A stretch of 64,000 bases of DNA from CAZIVP01 sp964542915. Its GTDB lineage: Bacteria; Calditrichota; Calditrichia; Calditrichales; Calditrichaceae. This document shows, piece after piece, positions 8,664-17,340 of this stretch. The stretch lies in contig CAZIVP010000015.1 in NCBI GenBank assembly GCA_964542915.1, positions 31,225 through 95,224 on the forward strand. The letters are read 5' to 3'. Under the pieces are notes generated by a model. It did not search any database. It was not told the origin of the DNA and saw nothing but the letters and a program-made list of their open reading frames with translations. Made by a program: the position numbers and the translations under genes. Each line of letters starts with the position of its first letter. The first letter of the stretch is position 1.

Positions 8664-10043
8664 TCAGGACGCCGGTTGTTTTGCAGCGGGTTCAACCACC
8701 AGAACCGTCTGATTGCCTTTCCGCAGATACTCCCGCGCGGTCTTCTGAATGAGTTCCGGCGACACCTCTCTGAAACGGTCTTCGATACTGTTGATTCTGG
8801 AAGGGTCGTCGTCGAAGAGGGCAAAACTGGCTAATAAATCGGCGCGGCCAAAGCCGTAAAAGCCGCCGAGCGATTCGTACAAGCCCGAACGCATCTTTAC
8901 CAGGGCGCGCTCTAACGTCTCCCGGTCGATGAGTTGATTTTGAAGTTGTTGTATTTGCGATTCAACCGCCGCCATAATGGAATCGGAAGCGGTAGCCGAA
9001 TCATAATACAAATAACCCGACCACAACATGGGACCGTTGTAATTGAACATATTGCCCAGCAAATTGATGCCGCCGCTCACCGATCCCGTATAACCTTTTT
9101 CCTGTACCAGCTTCCGGTAAAGCCAGCTATCGTCGCCCTGCAGAAGCAATTGGTCGATCAATCCCATCGCATAATACGCCGGCGTGTTGCGCTCCGGCAT
9201 ATGGTAAGAAAACGCCAGGGCGGGACGTTTCGCCAGTTTATCTTCTTTGGTGAAAAATTTGGTTTCTTCCTGTCGTGGTTCGCTGATATCCGGGCGCTCC
9301 GGTATTTCGGAAGAAGGAATATCGCCGAAATGTTTACGAACCAACTGCAGTGCTTCTTCGCTTTCAAAATCGCCGACAACCACGACGGCAGCATTATTGG
9401 GCGCATAATAGGTGTCGAAGAATTTTTGAACATCTTCCAGATTGGCGGCTTTCAAATCGGATAAATCGCCGTAAAAGTTATGGGCGTTATACCAGTTCTC
9501 ATTGGCGTATTGCGGTAAATCCAGCCAGGGAAATCCGCCGTACGGCCGGTTCAACACGTTAACTTTCACCTCGTTGATCACAACATCCTGTTGATTTTTC
9601 AGATTTTCTTCCGTGATAGCCAAACTACGCATCCGGTCGGCCTCGGCCCACAACGCCGTTTCCAATTTATGGGCGGGCAAAATTTCAAAGTAATTGGTGA
9701 AATCAAAACGGGTGGAGCCGTTCAACACACCGCCGTTGCGTTGCACCAGTCGGATAAATTCCATTTTACCCAGATTTTCGGAGCCCTGAAACATCATGTG
9801 TTCGAACAAATGGGCAAAACCGGTACGGTCTTTCGGTTCGATGCGGAAACCGATATTGTAATAGACGGCAACGGTGACAGTGGGCGCCGTGTGATCTTCG
9901 GATAATACCACTTTCAGGCCGTTATCCAGTTTGTGGTATTGCACCGGTACGCTGAATTTTGTCTTATCCTGCTGCGCGCCGCATGACAAAAAAAGAACTG
10001 AAGCAAAAATCGCCGTTAAGGCGGTCATCCACAGACTTCTCAT
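8664..10043 (-). CDS. M16-family zinc peptidase, active subunit (lipoprotein)
   Basis: 459 residues. The signal peptide ends in LFLSC (lipobox Cys at 21), so it is probably anchored in an envelope membrane facing the periplasm. The inverted zinc motif is complete: H78-L-F-E81-H82, with the third ligand E158 76 residues on in VVINEVKV. The C-terminal lobe has LLLQGDDSWLYRKLVQEKGYTGSV, the usual M16 substrate-clamp block. It likely degrades peptides in the periplasm together with the catalytically dead partner encoded 139 bases downstream. GGGAGG stands before the ATG at 10043. Well supported. Confidence 0.94.
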   Translation of the reverse strand: MRSLWMTALTAIFASVLFLSCGAQQDKTKFSVPVQYHKLDNGLKVVLSEDHTAPTVTVAVYYNIGFRIEPKDRTGFAHLFEHMMFQGSENLGKMEFIRLVQRNGGVLNGSTRFDFTNYFEILPAHKLETALWAEADRMRSLAITEENLKNQQDVVINEVKVNVLNRPYGGFPWLDLPQYANENWYNAHNFYGDLSDLKAANLEDVQKFFDTYYAPNNAAVVVVGDFESEEALQLVRKHFGDIPSSEIPERPDISEPRQEETKFFTKEDKLAKRPALAFSYHMPERNTPAYYAMGLIDQLLLQGDDSWLYRKLVQEKGYTGSVSGGINLLGNMFNYNGPMLWSGYLYYDSATASDSIMAAVESQIQQLQNQLIDRETLERALVKMRSGLYESLGGFYGFGRADLLASFALFDDDPSRINSIEDRFREVSPELIQKTAREYLRKGNQTVLVVEPAAKQPAS

Positions 10044-10313
10044 AGAACCTCCCTCGAATAAGGTTTTTTAAACTTAAACGGACTGTTCAGGTAATGGACA
10101 GATTCTGAGGTCGGGGGCATATCATCGGCCCCGCCTTGGTTTGATCGGACGTTGGCCCATATTTTTCATTGAAGCCATTTACGCATCGTCATATTAATGG
10201 TTGTACCCATTATAAAAACAAGGTGAAATATACATGAAACAGAAAATCATTGCAATCATCCCTGTAAAAGCTTCATGTTGCATCCATACAGAATTTTTTT
10301 ATAAGCTACGCCC

Positions 10314-11627
10314 ATGCAGACAAAAGGCTTAAACCGGCAGATCTTTCGCTTAGCGATTCCGAACATCATCAGTAATTTATCCGTGCCGTTGCTTTCATCT
10401 GTAGATACCGCCCTTGTGGGCCGCCTTTCGGAGCCGTACTACATCGGCGCGGTGGCCGTCGGCGCCATAATTTTCAATTTTCTCTATTGGGGCTTCGGAT
10501 TCTTACGGATGGGCACCACCGGTCTTACCGCACAGGCATATGGGGCAGGAGATCAGAGCGCAATAATGCACGTGTTGGGGCGGGCGCTTTTTGTGGCCGT
10601 TATCGGCGGATTGCTTCTCATCATACTTCAATGGCCGATCGCCAAACTGAGCTTCTTTTTGGTGGAAGGGTCAAGCGAAGTGGAACGGCACGCCCGTTCC
10701 TATTTCAATATACGCATCTTTGCTGCGCCGGCGACCCTATCGCTTTATGCTCTTCAGGGATGGTTTCTGGGTATGCAGAACGCCCGCTATCCCATGATTT
10801 TGACGATCACCACCAATTTTTTGAACATCGCCTTTACTGCGTTTTTTATTTTATCAATGGGCATGAAAGCTGACGGTGTGGCGCTGGGAACCTTATGTGC
10901 GCAATACACGGGGATTGTTATCGCTGTCTTTTTGTTCCTGAAAAGGTACCGTTCCTGTTTACAGTATCTGCAAATGCGGCTACTGCTGGCAACCGTGGCT
11001 TTAAAAGCGTTTTTTCTGCTGAACGGCGATATCTTTATTCGCACTCTGTTATTGATTTTTGCCTTCGCCTTTTTTACTGCAAAATCGGCGGCCTTCGGGG
11101 ATCGGATTCTGGCGGCCAACAGCATCCTGATGCAGCTGTGGATGGTATTCTCTTACGGTATCGACGGATTTGCATTCGCAGCGGAGAGCCTTGTCGGTAA
11201 AGTGATCGGACAGAAAAACCGGCAATTGTTGCATGCTACCATCCGGCGTATCTTTTTTTGGGGCGTGTTGCTGGGCGGCGTTTTTTCGATCACGTACTTT
11301 AGCTTCGACCGCTTTATTCTGTCGTTATATACCGACCAGACCGCCGTGATCAATCTGGCGCTCGCCTTTATGGGATGGACCGTTGCCGCACCGCTTATCA
11401 ATAGTTTCTGCTATATCTGGGACGGTATTTACATCGGCGCCACAGCATCGCGCGCCATGCGCGATTCCATGATTGTCGCCACGCTTCTATTTTTCTTACC
11501 GGTATATTATTGGGCCCACGGGCAATGGGGTAATCACGGCATCTGGCTGGCCATGGTTTTGTTTATGGCGGTGCGCGGAATTTCTTTGACCCTGATGGCT
11601 AAAAAACATATTTTCAAGCGGATTTGA
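10314..11627 (+). CDS. MATE-family multidrug/toxin exporter (DinF-like)
   Basis: 437-residue inner-membrane transporter with about twelve hydrophobic helices in two MatE repeats. The first begins RQIFRLAIPNIISNLSVPLLSSVDTALVGRLS, close to DinF-subfamily proteins; MATE transporters expel cationic or organic compounds in exchange for Na+ or H+. Length is normal for the family (430-460). There is only a weak ribosome site before ATG 10314. It is divergent from the M16 pair; the 270 bases between them hold nothing else I can name. Confidence 0.93.
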   Translation: MQTKGLNRQIFRLAIPNIISNLSVPLLSSVDTALVGRLSEPYYIGAVAVGAIIFNFLYWGFGFLRMGTTGLTAQAYGAGDQSAIMHVLGRALFVAVIGGLLLIILQWPIAKLSFFLVEGSSEVERHARSYFNIRIFAAPATLSLYALQGWFLGMQNARYPMILTITTNFLNIAFTAFFILSMGMKADGVALGTLCAQYTGIVIAVFLFLKRYRSCLQYLQMRLLLATVALKAFFLLNGDIFIRTLLLIFAFAFFTAKSAAFGDRILAANSILMQLWMVFSYGIDGFAFAAESLVGKVIGQKNRQLLHATIRRIFFWGVLLGGVFSITYFSFDRFILSLYTDQTAVINLALAFMGWTVAAPLINSFCYIWDGIYIGATASRAMRDSMIVATLLFFLPVYYWAHGQWGNHGIWLAMVLFMAVRGISLTLMAKKHIFKRI

Positions 11628-11717
11628 ATGAAGCCAATTTGACTCACATACGTAATGAACATCGGTTTCATCCGAACGGGACAACATGTAAACTAATTAA
11701 GGAGACTGTGGTCAAAA

Positions 11718-12539
11718 TTGTTGAATAGCATCTCATATCCCAAAACATTCCGCCCGTTGCGATGGTTAGCCCTTGTCCTGACATTAGCGTGCATCAATCC
11801 GGTGATGGCTTCTGATTCGGTATCCGACGACTGGCAGGCGTCGCTTAACGTAAGTGAAGACTTGTTCCGTACGCTGATCCGGCCCAACAAGCACCAGACC
11901 AACGTCCTGCTCTCGGCCACGGGCGTCGCGGCCGCGGCCTTTTTTGTGGATCCCATGGTGCGGGATTATATGGAGACCCACCGCGACCAGGAAAAGGGAT
12001 TGTTATATCGAGTGGATGATTATTACGGCGACCGTTATATCATGATAGGGGGAACCCTTGGCCTTTATGGATTAGGTTTGATAAGCGGAAACGCCTGGCT
12101 GCGGGAAACCGGATTACACGCCGTGCAGGCCTTACTTTTATCCGGGGTGGTTACCGCTGTTACAAAAGATGTGGCCGGTCGGGCACGTCCATACACGGGA
12201 AAGGGTTCGTTCTTTTTCCGTCCGTTGGCGTTTAAAGAAAAAAATCGCTCCTTCTTCTCCGGGCACACATCCACTACCTTTGCGGTATCCACCGTGCTGG
12301 CTCACGCTACAGAGCACCCCGCCTGGAAAACCCTTTTCTATTCCGCGGCGACTCTGGTTGGCCTGGCGCGCATGTACAACGATCAGCACTGGTTTTCGGA
12401 TACGGTGGCAGGCGCCCTGGTGGGTTACGGCGTCGGCCGCTTCGTCAGCCGCTATTCCGGTACCAAAGCAACGACCGCGCCCCTTCCCGGAAATACCGGT
12501 TCCGTCTCTTATTTTACCATTTCCATTCCATTACGTTAA
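11718..12539 (+). CDS. PAP2-family membrane phosphatase
   Basis: 273-residue lipid-phosphatase-type protein (type 2 phosphatidic acid phosphatase superfamily), possibly acting on undecaprenyl pyrophosphate or a phospholipid at the outer face of the membrane. All three signature motifs are present: K150-x6-R157-P158 (KDVAGRARP), SGH at 181-183, and R218-x5-H224-x3-D228 (RMYNDQHWFSDT). A signal-like hydrophobic segment covers residues 14-31. The start is a TTG at 11718 (or 11721) behind AAGGAG; no ATG precedes the signal segment, so the start is uncertain. It is 90 bases downstream of the MATE gene. Confidence 0.9.
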   Translation: MLNSISYPKTFRPLRWLALVLTLACINPVMASDSVSDDWQASLNVSEDLFRTLIRPNKHQTNVLLSATGVAAAAFFVDPMVRDYMETHRDQEKGLLYRVDDYYGDRYIMIGGTLGLYGLGLISGNAWLRETGLHAVQALLLSGVVTAVTKDVAGRARPYTGKGSFFFRPLAFKEKNRSFFSGHTSTTFAVSTVLAHATEHPAWKTLFYSAATLVGLARMYNDQHWFSDTVAGALVGYGVGRFVSRYSGTKATTAPLPGNTGSVSYFTISIPLR

Positions 12540-12844
12540 AGAAATCATTCAGTAACATCCCAAAGCCTTATCCGGTTTTATTATCCCAGGGTCTTTTATT
12601 GTCCGTTTATGGTCCGCATGAGTTGCGCCTTCGAAGGCAAAGTCCCGTTATGGCGGGAGGGATCCAACGTTGGGTCTTTATCTAAAGCATGTTCTTTCAG
12701 AAAAAGTTTTGACCGCGGATTCCCGCTTTCCGCCGGTTGGCGGACAAATAGCGGGAATGACTTTTCTTAATGGTAATGTTTTTTGCTTTAGCTTCCGTAC
12801 CTCATTTCTTCTTACTCTTTACCAATATCTGTTTTCTGCCGCCT
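12540..12844. repeat. Intergenic stretch with a nested hairpin and palindrome
   Basis: No gene. It contains a 12-base palindrome GCCTTCGAAGGC (12627-12638) and a two-level hairpin: outer ATTCCCGC / GCGGGAAT (12719-12726 / 12751-12758) around inner CCGCC / GGCGG (12730-12734 / 12739-12743). The outer arms resemble the ATTCCCGC...GCGGGAATGA hairpins scattered between genes in many bacteria. It lies between convergent genes and may stop transcription of one of them, though a T run is lacking. Confidence 0.5.
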
Positions 12845-13825
12845 TCATCCCCGCTGTTCCGCCAGATAACGGTCGTTCATCGCTTCAATCTCGTGAATGA
12901 TGCGTGCAATTTCCTCGTGCGACTTCCCGTTGGTCCAATCCTCCATCAAATAGCGTTCGGGGTGCTCCACTGCCAACTGCACGATATTGGAAAGCGGAAT
13001 CATATAGTAACGGTAAAGCTGATCGATCTTGGCGCACTGTACATCGAAATTGATGGTTGATTCGTGTTGCCGATTGGTTTCGGCGATAAAATCTTTTTCC
13101 AGCCGTCCGCCCTGACGGATCACCTGAATGGCCATGTGTAAATTCCCGATCCAGCTGCCCACACGCTCGAAATTAAGCAGGCGGTTAGCCGCCCGGCTGG
13201 TGATGCTTAAACCCGACTGAAAATCCGGTTTGCTCTCCAGAATCTTCAGGTCGGACAACATGTAAATGTACATATTTTCCAGATCTTCCATGGCGCGGCG
13301 GTTGATAGGGTATTTATGGATATCCAGACTACGCTGGCGTCTGCGTGGATAGGTGATCACCGCTTCATCGGGCCCGGCCACGGATGTATGGAAGTCGTAT
13401 ACCCGACGTATCTGTTCATAGCTCAATTGGAAATCGGAATCGCTCACCGCCAGATGCTTCGCCTTTAACAGATTGGCAATTTGTACCAGCAATTCCAGTG
13501 GATAGGTCAGGCCGAGCGGTTGTTCATTATAATGGATGATTTGCGGCCGATCCTCATGGTAGAGGCTTTTTTTGTAAACTTCGGCCACACGTCGGGCCGA
13601 TTCTTCCCACGGCGCGAAATCATAAAACGCAACCGACTTGTTCAAACCCTCATCCTCAAAAAAGGCGCGCGGATTGTCTCCGCACAGGGCGACGATCGTT
13701 AAAAACCCCTCCTGCGGCGAAAAATGTTTTATTTGCCCCGCAATAATATTTTTTAAATCTTCATAGGACTTGTCCGAATGTAAGTACTGGCGAAAACCAA
13801 GAATATTAAGTGAACGATTAACCAT
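12845..13825 (-). CDS. GT-A-like (nucleotide-sugar transferase fold) protein of unknown specificity
   Basis: 326 residues, cytosolic, not assigned to a named family with confidence. The middle reads LAVSDSDFQLS (about residues 125-135), which looks like the DXD metal/nucleotide-sugar site of GT-A glycosyltransferases, and further on KPDFQSGLSITSR resembles the acceptor-side region of glucosylglycerate-type synthases. The N-terminal part has a plausible beta-alpha-beta pattern (GFLTIVALCGDNPRAFFEDE). The rest is helical, with VGSWIGNLHMAIQVIRQGG and many charged residues. It sits opposite a FemAB-like gene that opens an envelope-biosynthesis block, so a carbohydrate role is reasonable but inferred. 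An alternative is an unrelated helical protein with a chance DSD. Confidence 0.45.
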   Translation of the reverse strand: MVNRSLNILGFRQYLHSDKSYEDLKNIIAGQIKHFSPQEGFLTIVALCGDNPRAFFEDEGLNKSVAFYDFAPWEESARRVAEVYKKSLYHEDRPQIIHYNEQPLGLTYPLELLVQIANLLKAKHLAVSDSDFQLSYEQIRRVYDFHTSVAGPDEAVITYPRRRQRSLDIHKYPINRRAMEDLENMYIYMLSDLKILESKPDFQSGLSITSRAANRLLNFERVGSWIGNLHMAIQVIRQGGRLEKDFIAETNRQHESTINFDVQCAKIDQLYRYYMIPLSNIVQLAVEHPERYLMEDWTNGKSHEEIARIIHEIEAMNDRYLAEQRG

Positions 13826-13918
13826 GGATCCAATCCCTTCATAATAAGTTACGGCAATAATATGTATCGATCACATGTTTCAAAACTAAAGACGGAGTAT
13901 GAATAAAGGAATAAATGG

Positions 13919-15055
13919 ATGCAAGTCAAATTTATAGATGCAACCGAATCGTTCGCAAAACTTGAACACGATTGGAACCGCCTTTTCGAAGAAGTTAACT
14001 GCGAAAGCCCCTTTCTCTCCTGGGAATGGATGTATGAATGGTGGCGCCATTACCATCCTAAATTATGCGAGGCCCGTTTAGCCCTCTTCACGGTTCGAAA
14101 CAGCAAAGGTAAACTGGAGGCCGTCCTCCCATTATTCAGCCATTTAAAGAGGATGCTTCCGGGGATCAAAACCCGTCATTTACAATTTCTGGGCACCGAA
14201 TTCGAGAGCAGCGACTATCTGGATTTGCTTTGCAAAGATTCCGACGCCGAACATTTGGTACATACAATCTTCGAATCGGAATCCTTTAAGCGGCTGGTCC
14301 GCAGCGGTATTGACAGTATCACATTCTCCAACGTATTACCAAGTGCGTCCATTTACCAAAATGCGGCTCCTCTCGCCAACGAATTGCTTACAAAGGCCAG
14401 TTTCAAACGCACATCGGTCTGTCCATATCTGACTCTCCCCCCGGACGAAAAAATATTGTTGAGCGCCCTTTCAAAAAATTTTAAAAGCAACATTAAACGC
14501 GCCCGGAACAAATTGAACCGTGCGCAATCAATCCGAATCGAGCGTATTCAATCGAATAATCGAATGGATCCTTACATCGAGTATCTATTTGAATTGCACG
14601 ATCAACGCTTTATTGATAAAAATCAGGATACTAAGTTTAATTATGAACGTCGGGGCGCCTTTCACAAGGTCATTGCCAATATTTTTAGCCATAAGGGCTG
14701 GCTCAATTTTTATGTGATTTATGATGCTGAAAAACCGATCGGCGCCCTCTATTGTTATCGGCTACACAATCACATGATGTATGTTCAAAGCGGCTTTGAT
14801 CCTTCCTACCATAAGTGGTCTCTGGGCAATCAAATTCTTTTCAGAGCGATTACCGATAGTATATCTGAAGGTTTGAAAATATTTGACTTTATGCGCGGCG
14901 GAGAGGCATACAAATACAAATGGACATCCGAAGTACAGTATCTTTACCGGATTTCGCTGCCCCTTTCGAATCGCAGCAAATGGAACCATCGCGCGCAATC
15001 CTTTATAGACGGATCGAAATCCGCTATTAAAACGCTTATCCGGAAACAAACATAA
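13919..15055 (+). CDS. GNAT-fold acetyltransferase of the CelD/FemAB-like type (Acetyltransf_6)
   Basis: 378 residues. The opening (ATESFAKLEHDWNRLFEE, then CESPFLSWEWMYEWWRHY) is characteristic of the CelD/BioF2-like GNAT proteins found in exopolysaccharide and envelope gene clusters. The second GNAT half includes KNFKSNIKRARNKLNRA and the block GALYCYRLHNHMMYVQSGFDPSYHKWSLGNQILFRAI, matching acyl-CoA binding and the tail DFMRGGEAYKYKW. It probably transfers an acyl or aminoacyl group to a sugar or amine during envelope synthesis. The next gene starts inside its stop codon (TAATG at 15053-15057), so the two are translationally coupled. Confidence 0.85.
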   Translation: MQVKFIDATESFAKLEHDWNRLFEEVNCESPFLSWEWMYEWWRHYHPKLCEARLALFTVRNSKGKLEAVLPLFSHLKRMLPGIKTRHLQFLGTEFESSDYLDLLCKDSDAEHLVHTIFESESFKRLVRSGIDSITFSNVLPSASIYQNAAPLANELLTKASFKRTSVCPYLTLPPDEKILLSALSKNFKSNIKRARNKLNRAQSIRIERIQSNNRMDPYIEYLFELHDQRFIDKNQDTKFNYERRGAFHKVIANIFSHKGWLNFYVIYDAEKPIGALYCYRLHNHMMYVQSGFDPSYHKWSLGNQILFRAITDSISEGLKIFDFMRGGEAYKYKWTSEVQYLYRISLPLSNRSKWNHRAQSFIDGSKSAIKTLIRKQT

Positions 15056-15753
15056 TGGGTTCCTGCCTATTGACGACCATGCGGCCGGCTTATCTGCCTG
15101 CCCTGGAATTTTTCTGGAACGTAGCCCAGTGCGACGTGCTCATTCTCACGGATCAGATACAATACGTTAAGCGCTCCGAAATTTCGGTTTCCGCTCCGCT
15201 CAAAAACGAAGACGATCGTTTACGTTTACCCGTACGCCGTCGACCGCACCCCGCCCCCATCTATCAGAAAGAGCTGGATTCCGGCATAAACTGGGCTTCA
15301 AAACATTACCGGACCATCTACCACAGCTATCACGACTTACCTTATGCATATTACTACCTGCCCAGGATCGAACGTCTTTATACCCGGGACCGATCATCGC
15401 TCATGAATTTTTTACACGACACCCTGCAAACATTGCTGGAATTTATGCGCCTGAATGTGCGCCTTTACCGGGCAAGCGCATTCAATCGTTTTAAAGACAA
15501 CGCTTCCTTTATCGCCGGCGTTATGAACGCGACCGGCGCCAACGGTTACATCAACGAGCGGCAGGTCTTCCGGATGGGCTGGATCGATACCGCTGCTTTG
15601 CAAAACCGTTCGTTACCGGTTAAGATCTTTAAGGATTATCCCGACTCCCATTTTTTGCAATCGTACCGATCTACGTCTGCCTTGCATTTTATCCTGCAAC
15701 TCGGACCCGAAGCGGGTTACCTCTTGCGGCGTTACCTTCCCGCTTGCGATTAA
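15055..15753 (+). CDS. WbqC-like family protein
   Basis: 232 residues. The start MGSCLLTTMRPAYLPALEFFWNVAQCDVLILTDQIQYVKRS matches the WbqC family, whose members open with a Q/RP.YxP...F and a D..Q region and occur in O-antigen and exopolysaccharide clusters; the exact reaction is not established, though transfer in aminosugar modification has been proposed. Here the usual Q of the QPxYlP motif is an R (MRPAYLP). One base overlaps the GNAT gene, and a 105-base gap separates it from the GGGPS-like gene, so all may share a transcript. Confident as family, not as activity. Confidence 0.85.
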   Translation: MGSCLLTTMRPAYLPALEFFWNVAQCDVLILTDQIQYVKRSEISVSAPLKNEDDRLRLPVRRRPHPAPIYQKELDSGINWASKHYRTIYHSYHDLPYAYYYLPRIERLYTRDRSSLMNFLHDTLQTLLEFMRLNVRLYRASAFNRFKDNASFIAGVMNATGANGYINERQVFRMGWIDTAALQNRSLPVKIFKDYPDSHFLQSYRSTSALHFILQLGPEAGYLLRRYLPACD

Positions 15754-15858
15754 AACACCGCTTTACCTGAACCTTTATTGATTTTATAAACGCAATTTAG
15801 TAGGTTTTCTGTTTTAAAATCATAACAGATTAAACGGACTCCATTCACAAGGACAGGC

Positions 15859-16605
15859 ATGACGGTTCTTCAGAGATTGCTTTCGCTTAAAGAACACCAA
15901 AAAGCCGGTTATTTGATTTTAATCGATCCCGATAAAACGCCCTCCAACAAGCTTCCCGATATTCTTTCGAAGGCCCTGGAGGCAGGTGTGGATGGCTTCC
16001 TGATCGGCGGCAGTTTACTGATGACACCGGATTTCGATAACTACATCAAAAGAGTGAAGGAACAAAGCGCGGACAAACCGGTCATTCTTTTCCCCGGCGG
16101 GGTTCATCAAATCTCCGCCCATGCCGATGCCCTGCTGTTCATTTCGCTTTTAAGCGGCCGCAACGCCGACCATATTATCGGCAAGCAGGTTATTGCGGCG
16201 CCCATCATCCATCGTCTCAAATTGGAGGCCATATCCACCGCTTACATGCTTATTGAATCGGGCCGGCCAACCTCCGCGGAATACATGAGCGGAACGCGTC
16301 CCATTCCCGCCCATAAGAATGACATCGCCATGGCCCATGCACTGGCCGCCCAGATGCTCGGTTTTAAAACCATTTATCTGGAGGGCGGCAGCGGCGCCGA
16401 CCAATCCGTACCGGATGAGATGATTTATACGGTTGCCCATTCCGTGGATTTACCTGTCATAGTGGGCGGCGGCATTCGTGAACCGGAAGCCGCGGCGAAA
16501 AAGGTCGCAGCGGGCGCTTCATTTATCGTTACAGGCAACGTTCTCGAGAAAAATAACGATCCGCATCTTTTGCATGCCTTTGCTTCGGCCATACACCGGG
16601 GATAA
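15859..16605 (+). CDS. Geranylgeranylglyceryl phosphate synthase-like (GGGPS/PcrB family)
   Basis: 248-residue TIM-barrel prenyltransferase that joins a polyprenyl diphosphate to sn-glycerol-1-phosphate through an ether bond, the first committed step of archaeal-type lipids. Motifs seen: DPDK (23-26), FPGG (78-81), YLEGGSG (173-179) and VGGGIR (202-207), which form the phosphate- and glycerol-phosphate-binding sites. Bacterial members occur in Bacillales (heptaprenyl, PcrB) and in FCB-group bacteria, where mixed membrane lipids have been proposed. A glycerol-1-phosphate dehydrogenase or digeranylgeranyl synthase is not in the window. AAGGACA precedes the ATG. Five bases of spacer separate its stop from the next start, so it is co-transcribed with the GmhA-like gene. 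Confidence 0.93.
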   Translation: MTVLQRLLSLKEHQKAGYLILIDPDKTPSNKLPDILSKALEAGVDGFLIGGSLLMTPDFDNYIKRVKEQSADKPVILFPGGVHQISAHADALLFISLLSGRNADHIIGKQVIAAPIIHRLKLEAISTAYMLIESGRPTSAEYMSGTRPIPAHKNDIAMAHALAAQMLGFKTIYLEGGSGADQSVPDEMIYTVAHSVDLPVIVGGGIREPEAAAKKVAAGASFIVTGNVLEKNNDPHLLHAFASAIHRG

Positions 16606-16609
16606 CACC

Positions 16610-17191
16610 TTGCAGTACGACGAATTCATTATCCAACACCTGCGCCGGAGCGCTGATACCAAAGAAAACATCATCAAGCATTGTATACCGGATATTAAAA
16701 AGGTTATCGATGTCGTTACCGAAGCGTTCCGCACGGGCCACAAACTTTTAATCGCCGGGAACGGAGGAAGCGCCGCAGACGCCCAGCATATCGCTGCCGA
16801 GTTCGTCATCCGTCTCAGCCACGATTTCGATCGTCCCGCACTGCCTGCCATGGCCCTAAGCACCGATACTTCCATTCTGACAGCGGGCAGCAATGATTTG
16901 GGATACAAAGGCGTTTTTAAACGGCAACTGGAGGCGTTCGGAAGCGAGGGGGATATTTTTCTGGGTATCTCGACGAGCGGAAACTCTGAGAATATAAACC
17001 TGGCCGCCGATACCGCCCGACACCAACAAATGAAGACGGTCGGTTTACTGGGCAAATACGGCGGCAAGGCAAAATCTTTATTCGATTATACGATTATCGT
17101 TCCTTCCGATAGCACACAACATATCCAGGAAGGGCATATTACCATCGGTCATATCCTGTGTGAAGCGGTGGAACGCCGACTGTTCGCCTGA
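16610..17191 (+). CDS. gmhA: Sedoheptulose-7-phosphate isomerase-like SIS-domain protein
   Basis: 193 residues, the usual GmhA length. It isomerises sedoheptulose 7-phosphate to D-glycero-heptose 7-phosphate for lipopolysaccharide core and S-layer heptoses. The SIS fold shows GNGGSAADAQH (50-60), E64, STSGNS (121-126) and H171-x2-E174, the catalytic and zinc-binding positions of GmhA. The start is the TTG at 16610 (GGGGAT upstream): the frame is open upstream to 16478, but that part is only the shadow of the GGGPS gene. Gene symbol assigned by motif; another SIS sugar isomerase is possible. Confidence 0.85.
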   Translation: MQYDEFIIQHLRRSADTKENIIKHCIPDIKKVIDVVTEAFRTGHKLLIAGNGGSAADAQHIAAEFVIRLSHDFDRPALPAMALSTDTSILTAGSNDLGYKGVFKRQLEAFGSEGDIFLGISTSGNSENINLAADTARHQQMKTVGLLGKYGGKAKSLFDYTIIVPSDSTQHIQEGHITIGHILCEAVERRLFA

Positions 17192-17340
17192 AATTCGATT
17201 GTTCTGCCGAATGTTATGTGTTAAACCAATCCGGCAAATTTAAAATAGACAATTTGTTCATACGATTTACATTCAATAATTGTGAATTGATGCCGATTTA
17301 ATGATCAACGACAGGAAATGATAGCTTTACGGAGGAAATC

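Noticed and set aside
16519..17067. 182-residue minus-strand open frame
   Set aside because: Antisense of the gmhA-like gene, whose own motifs are clear.
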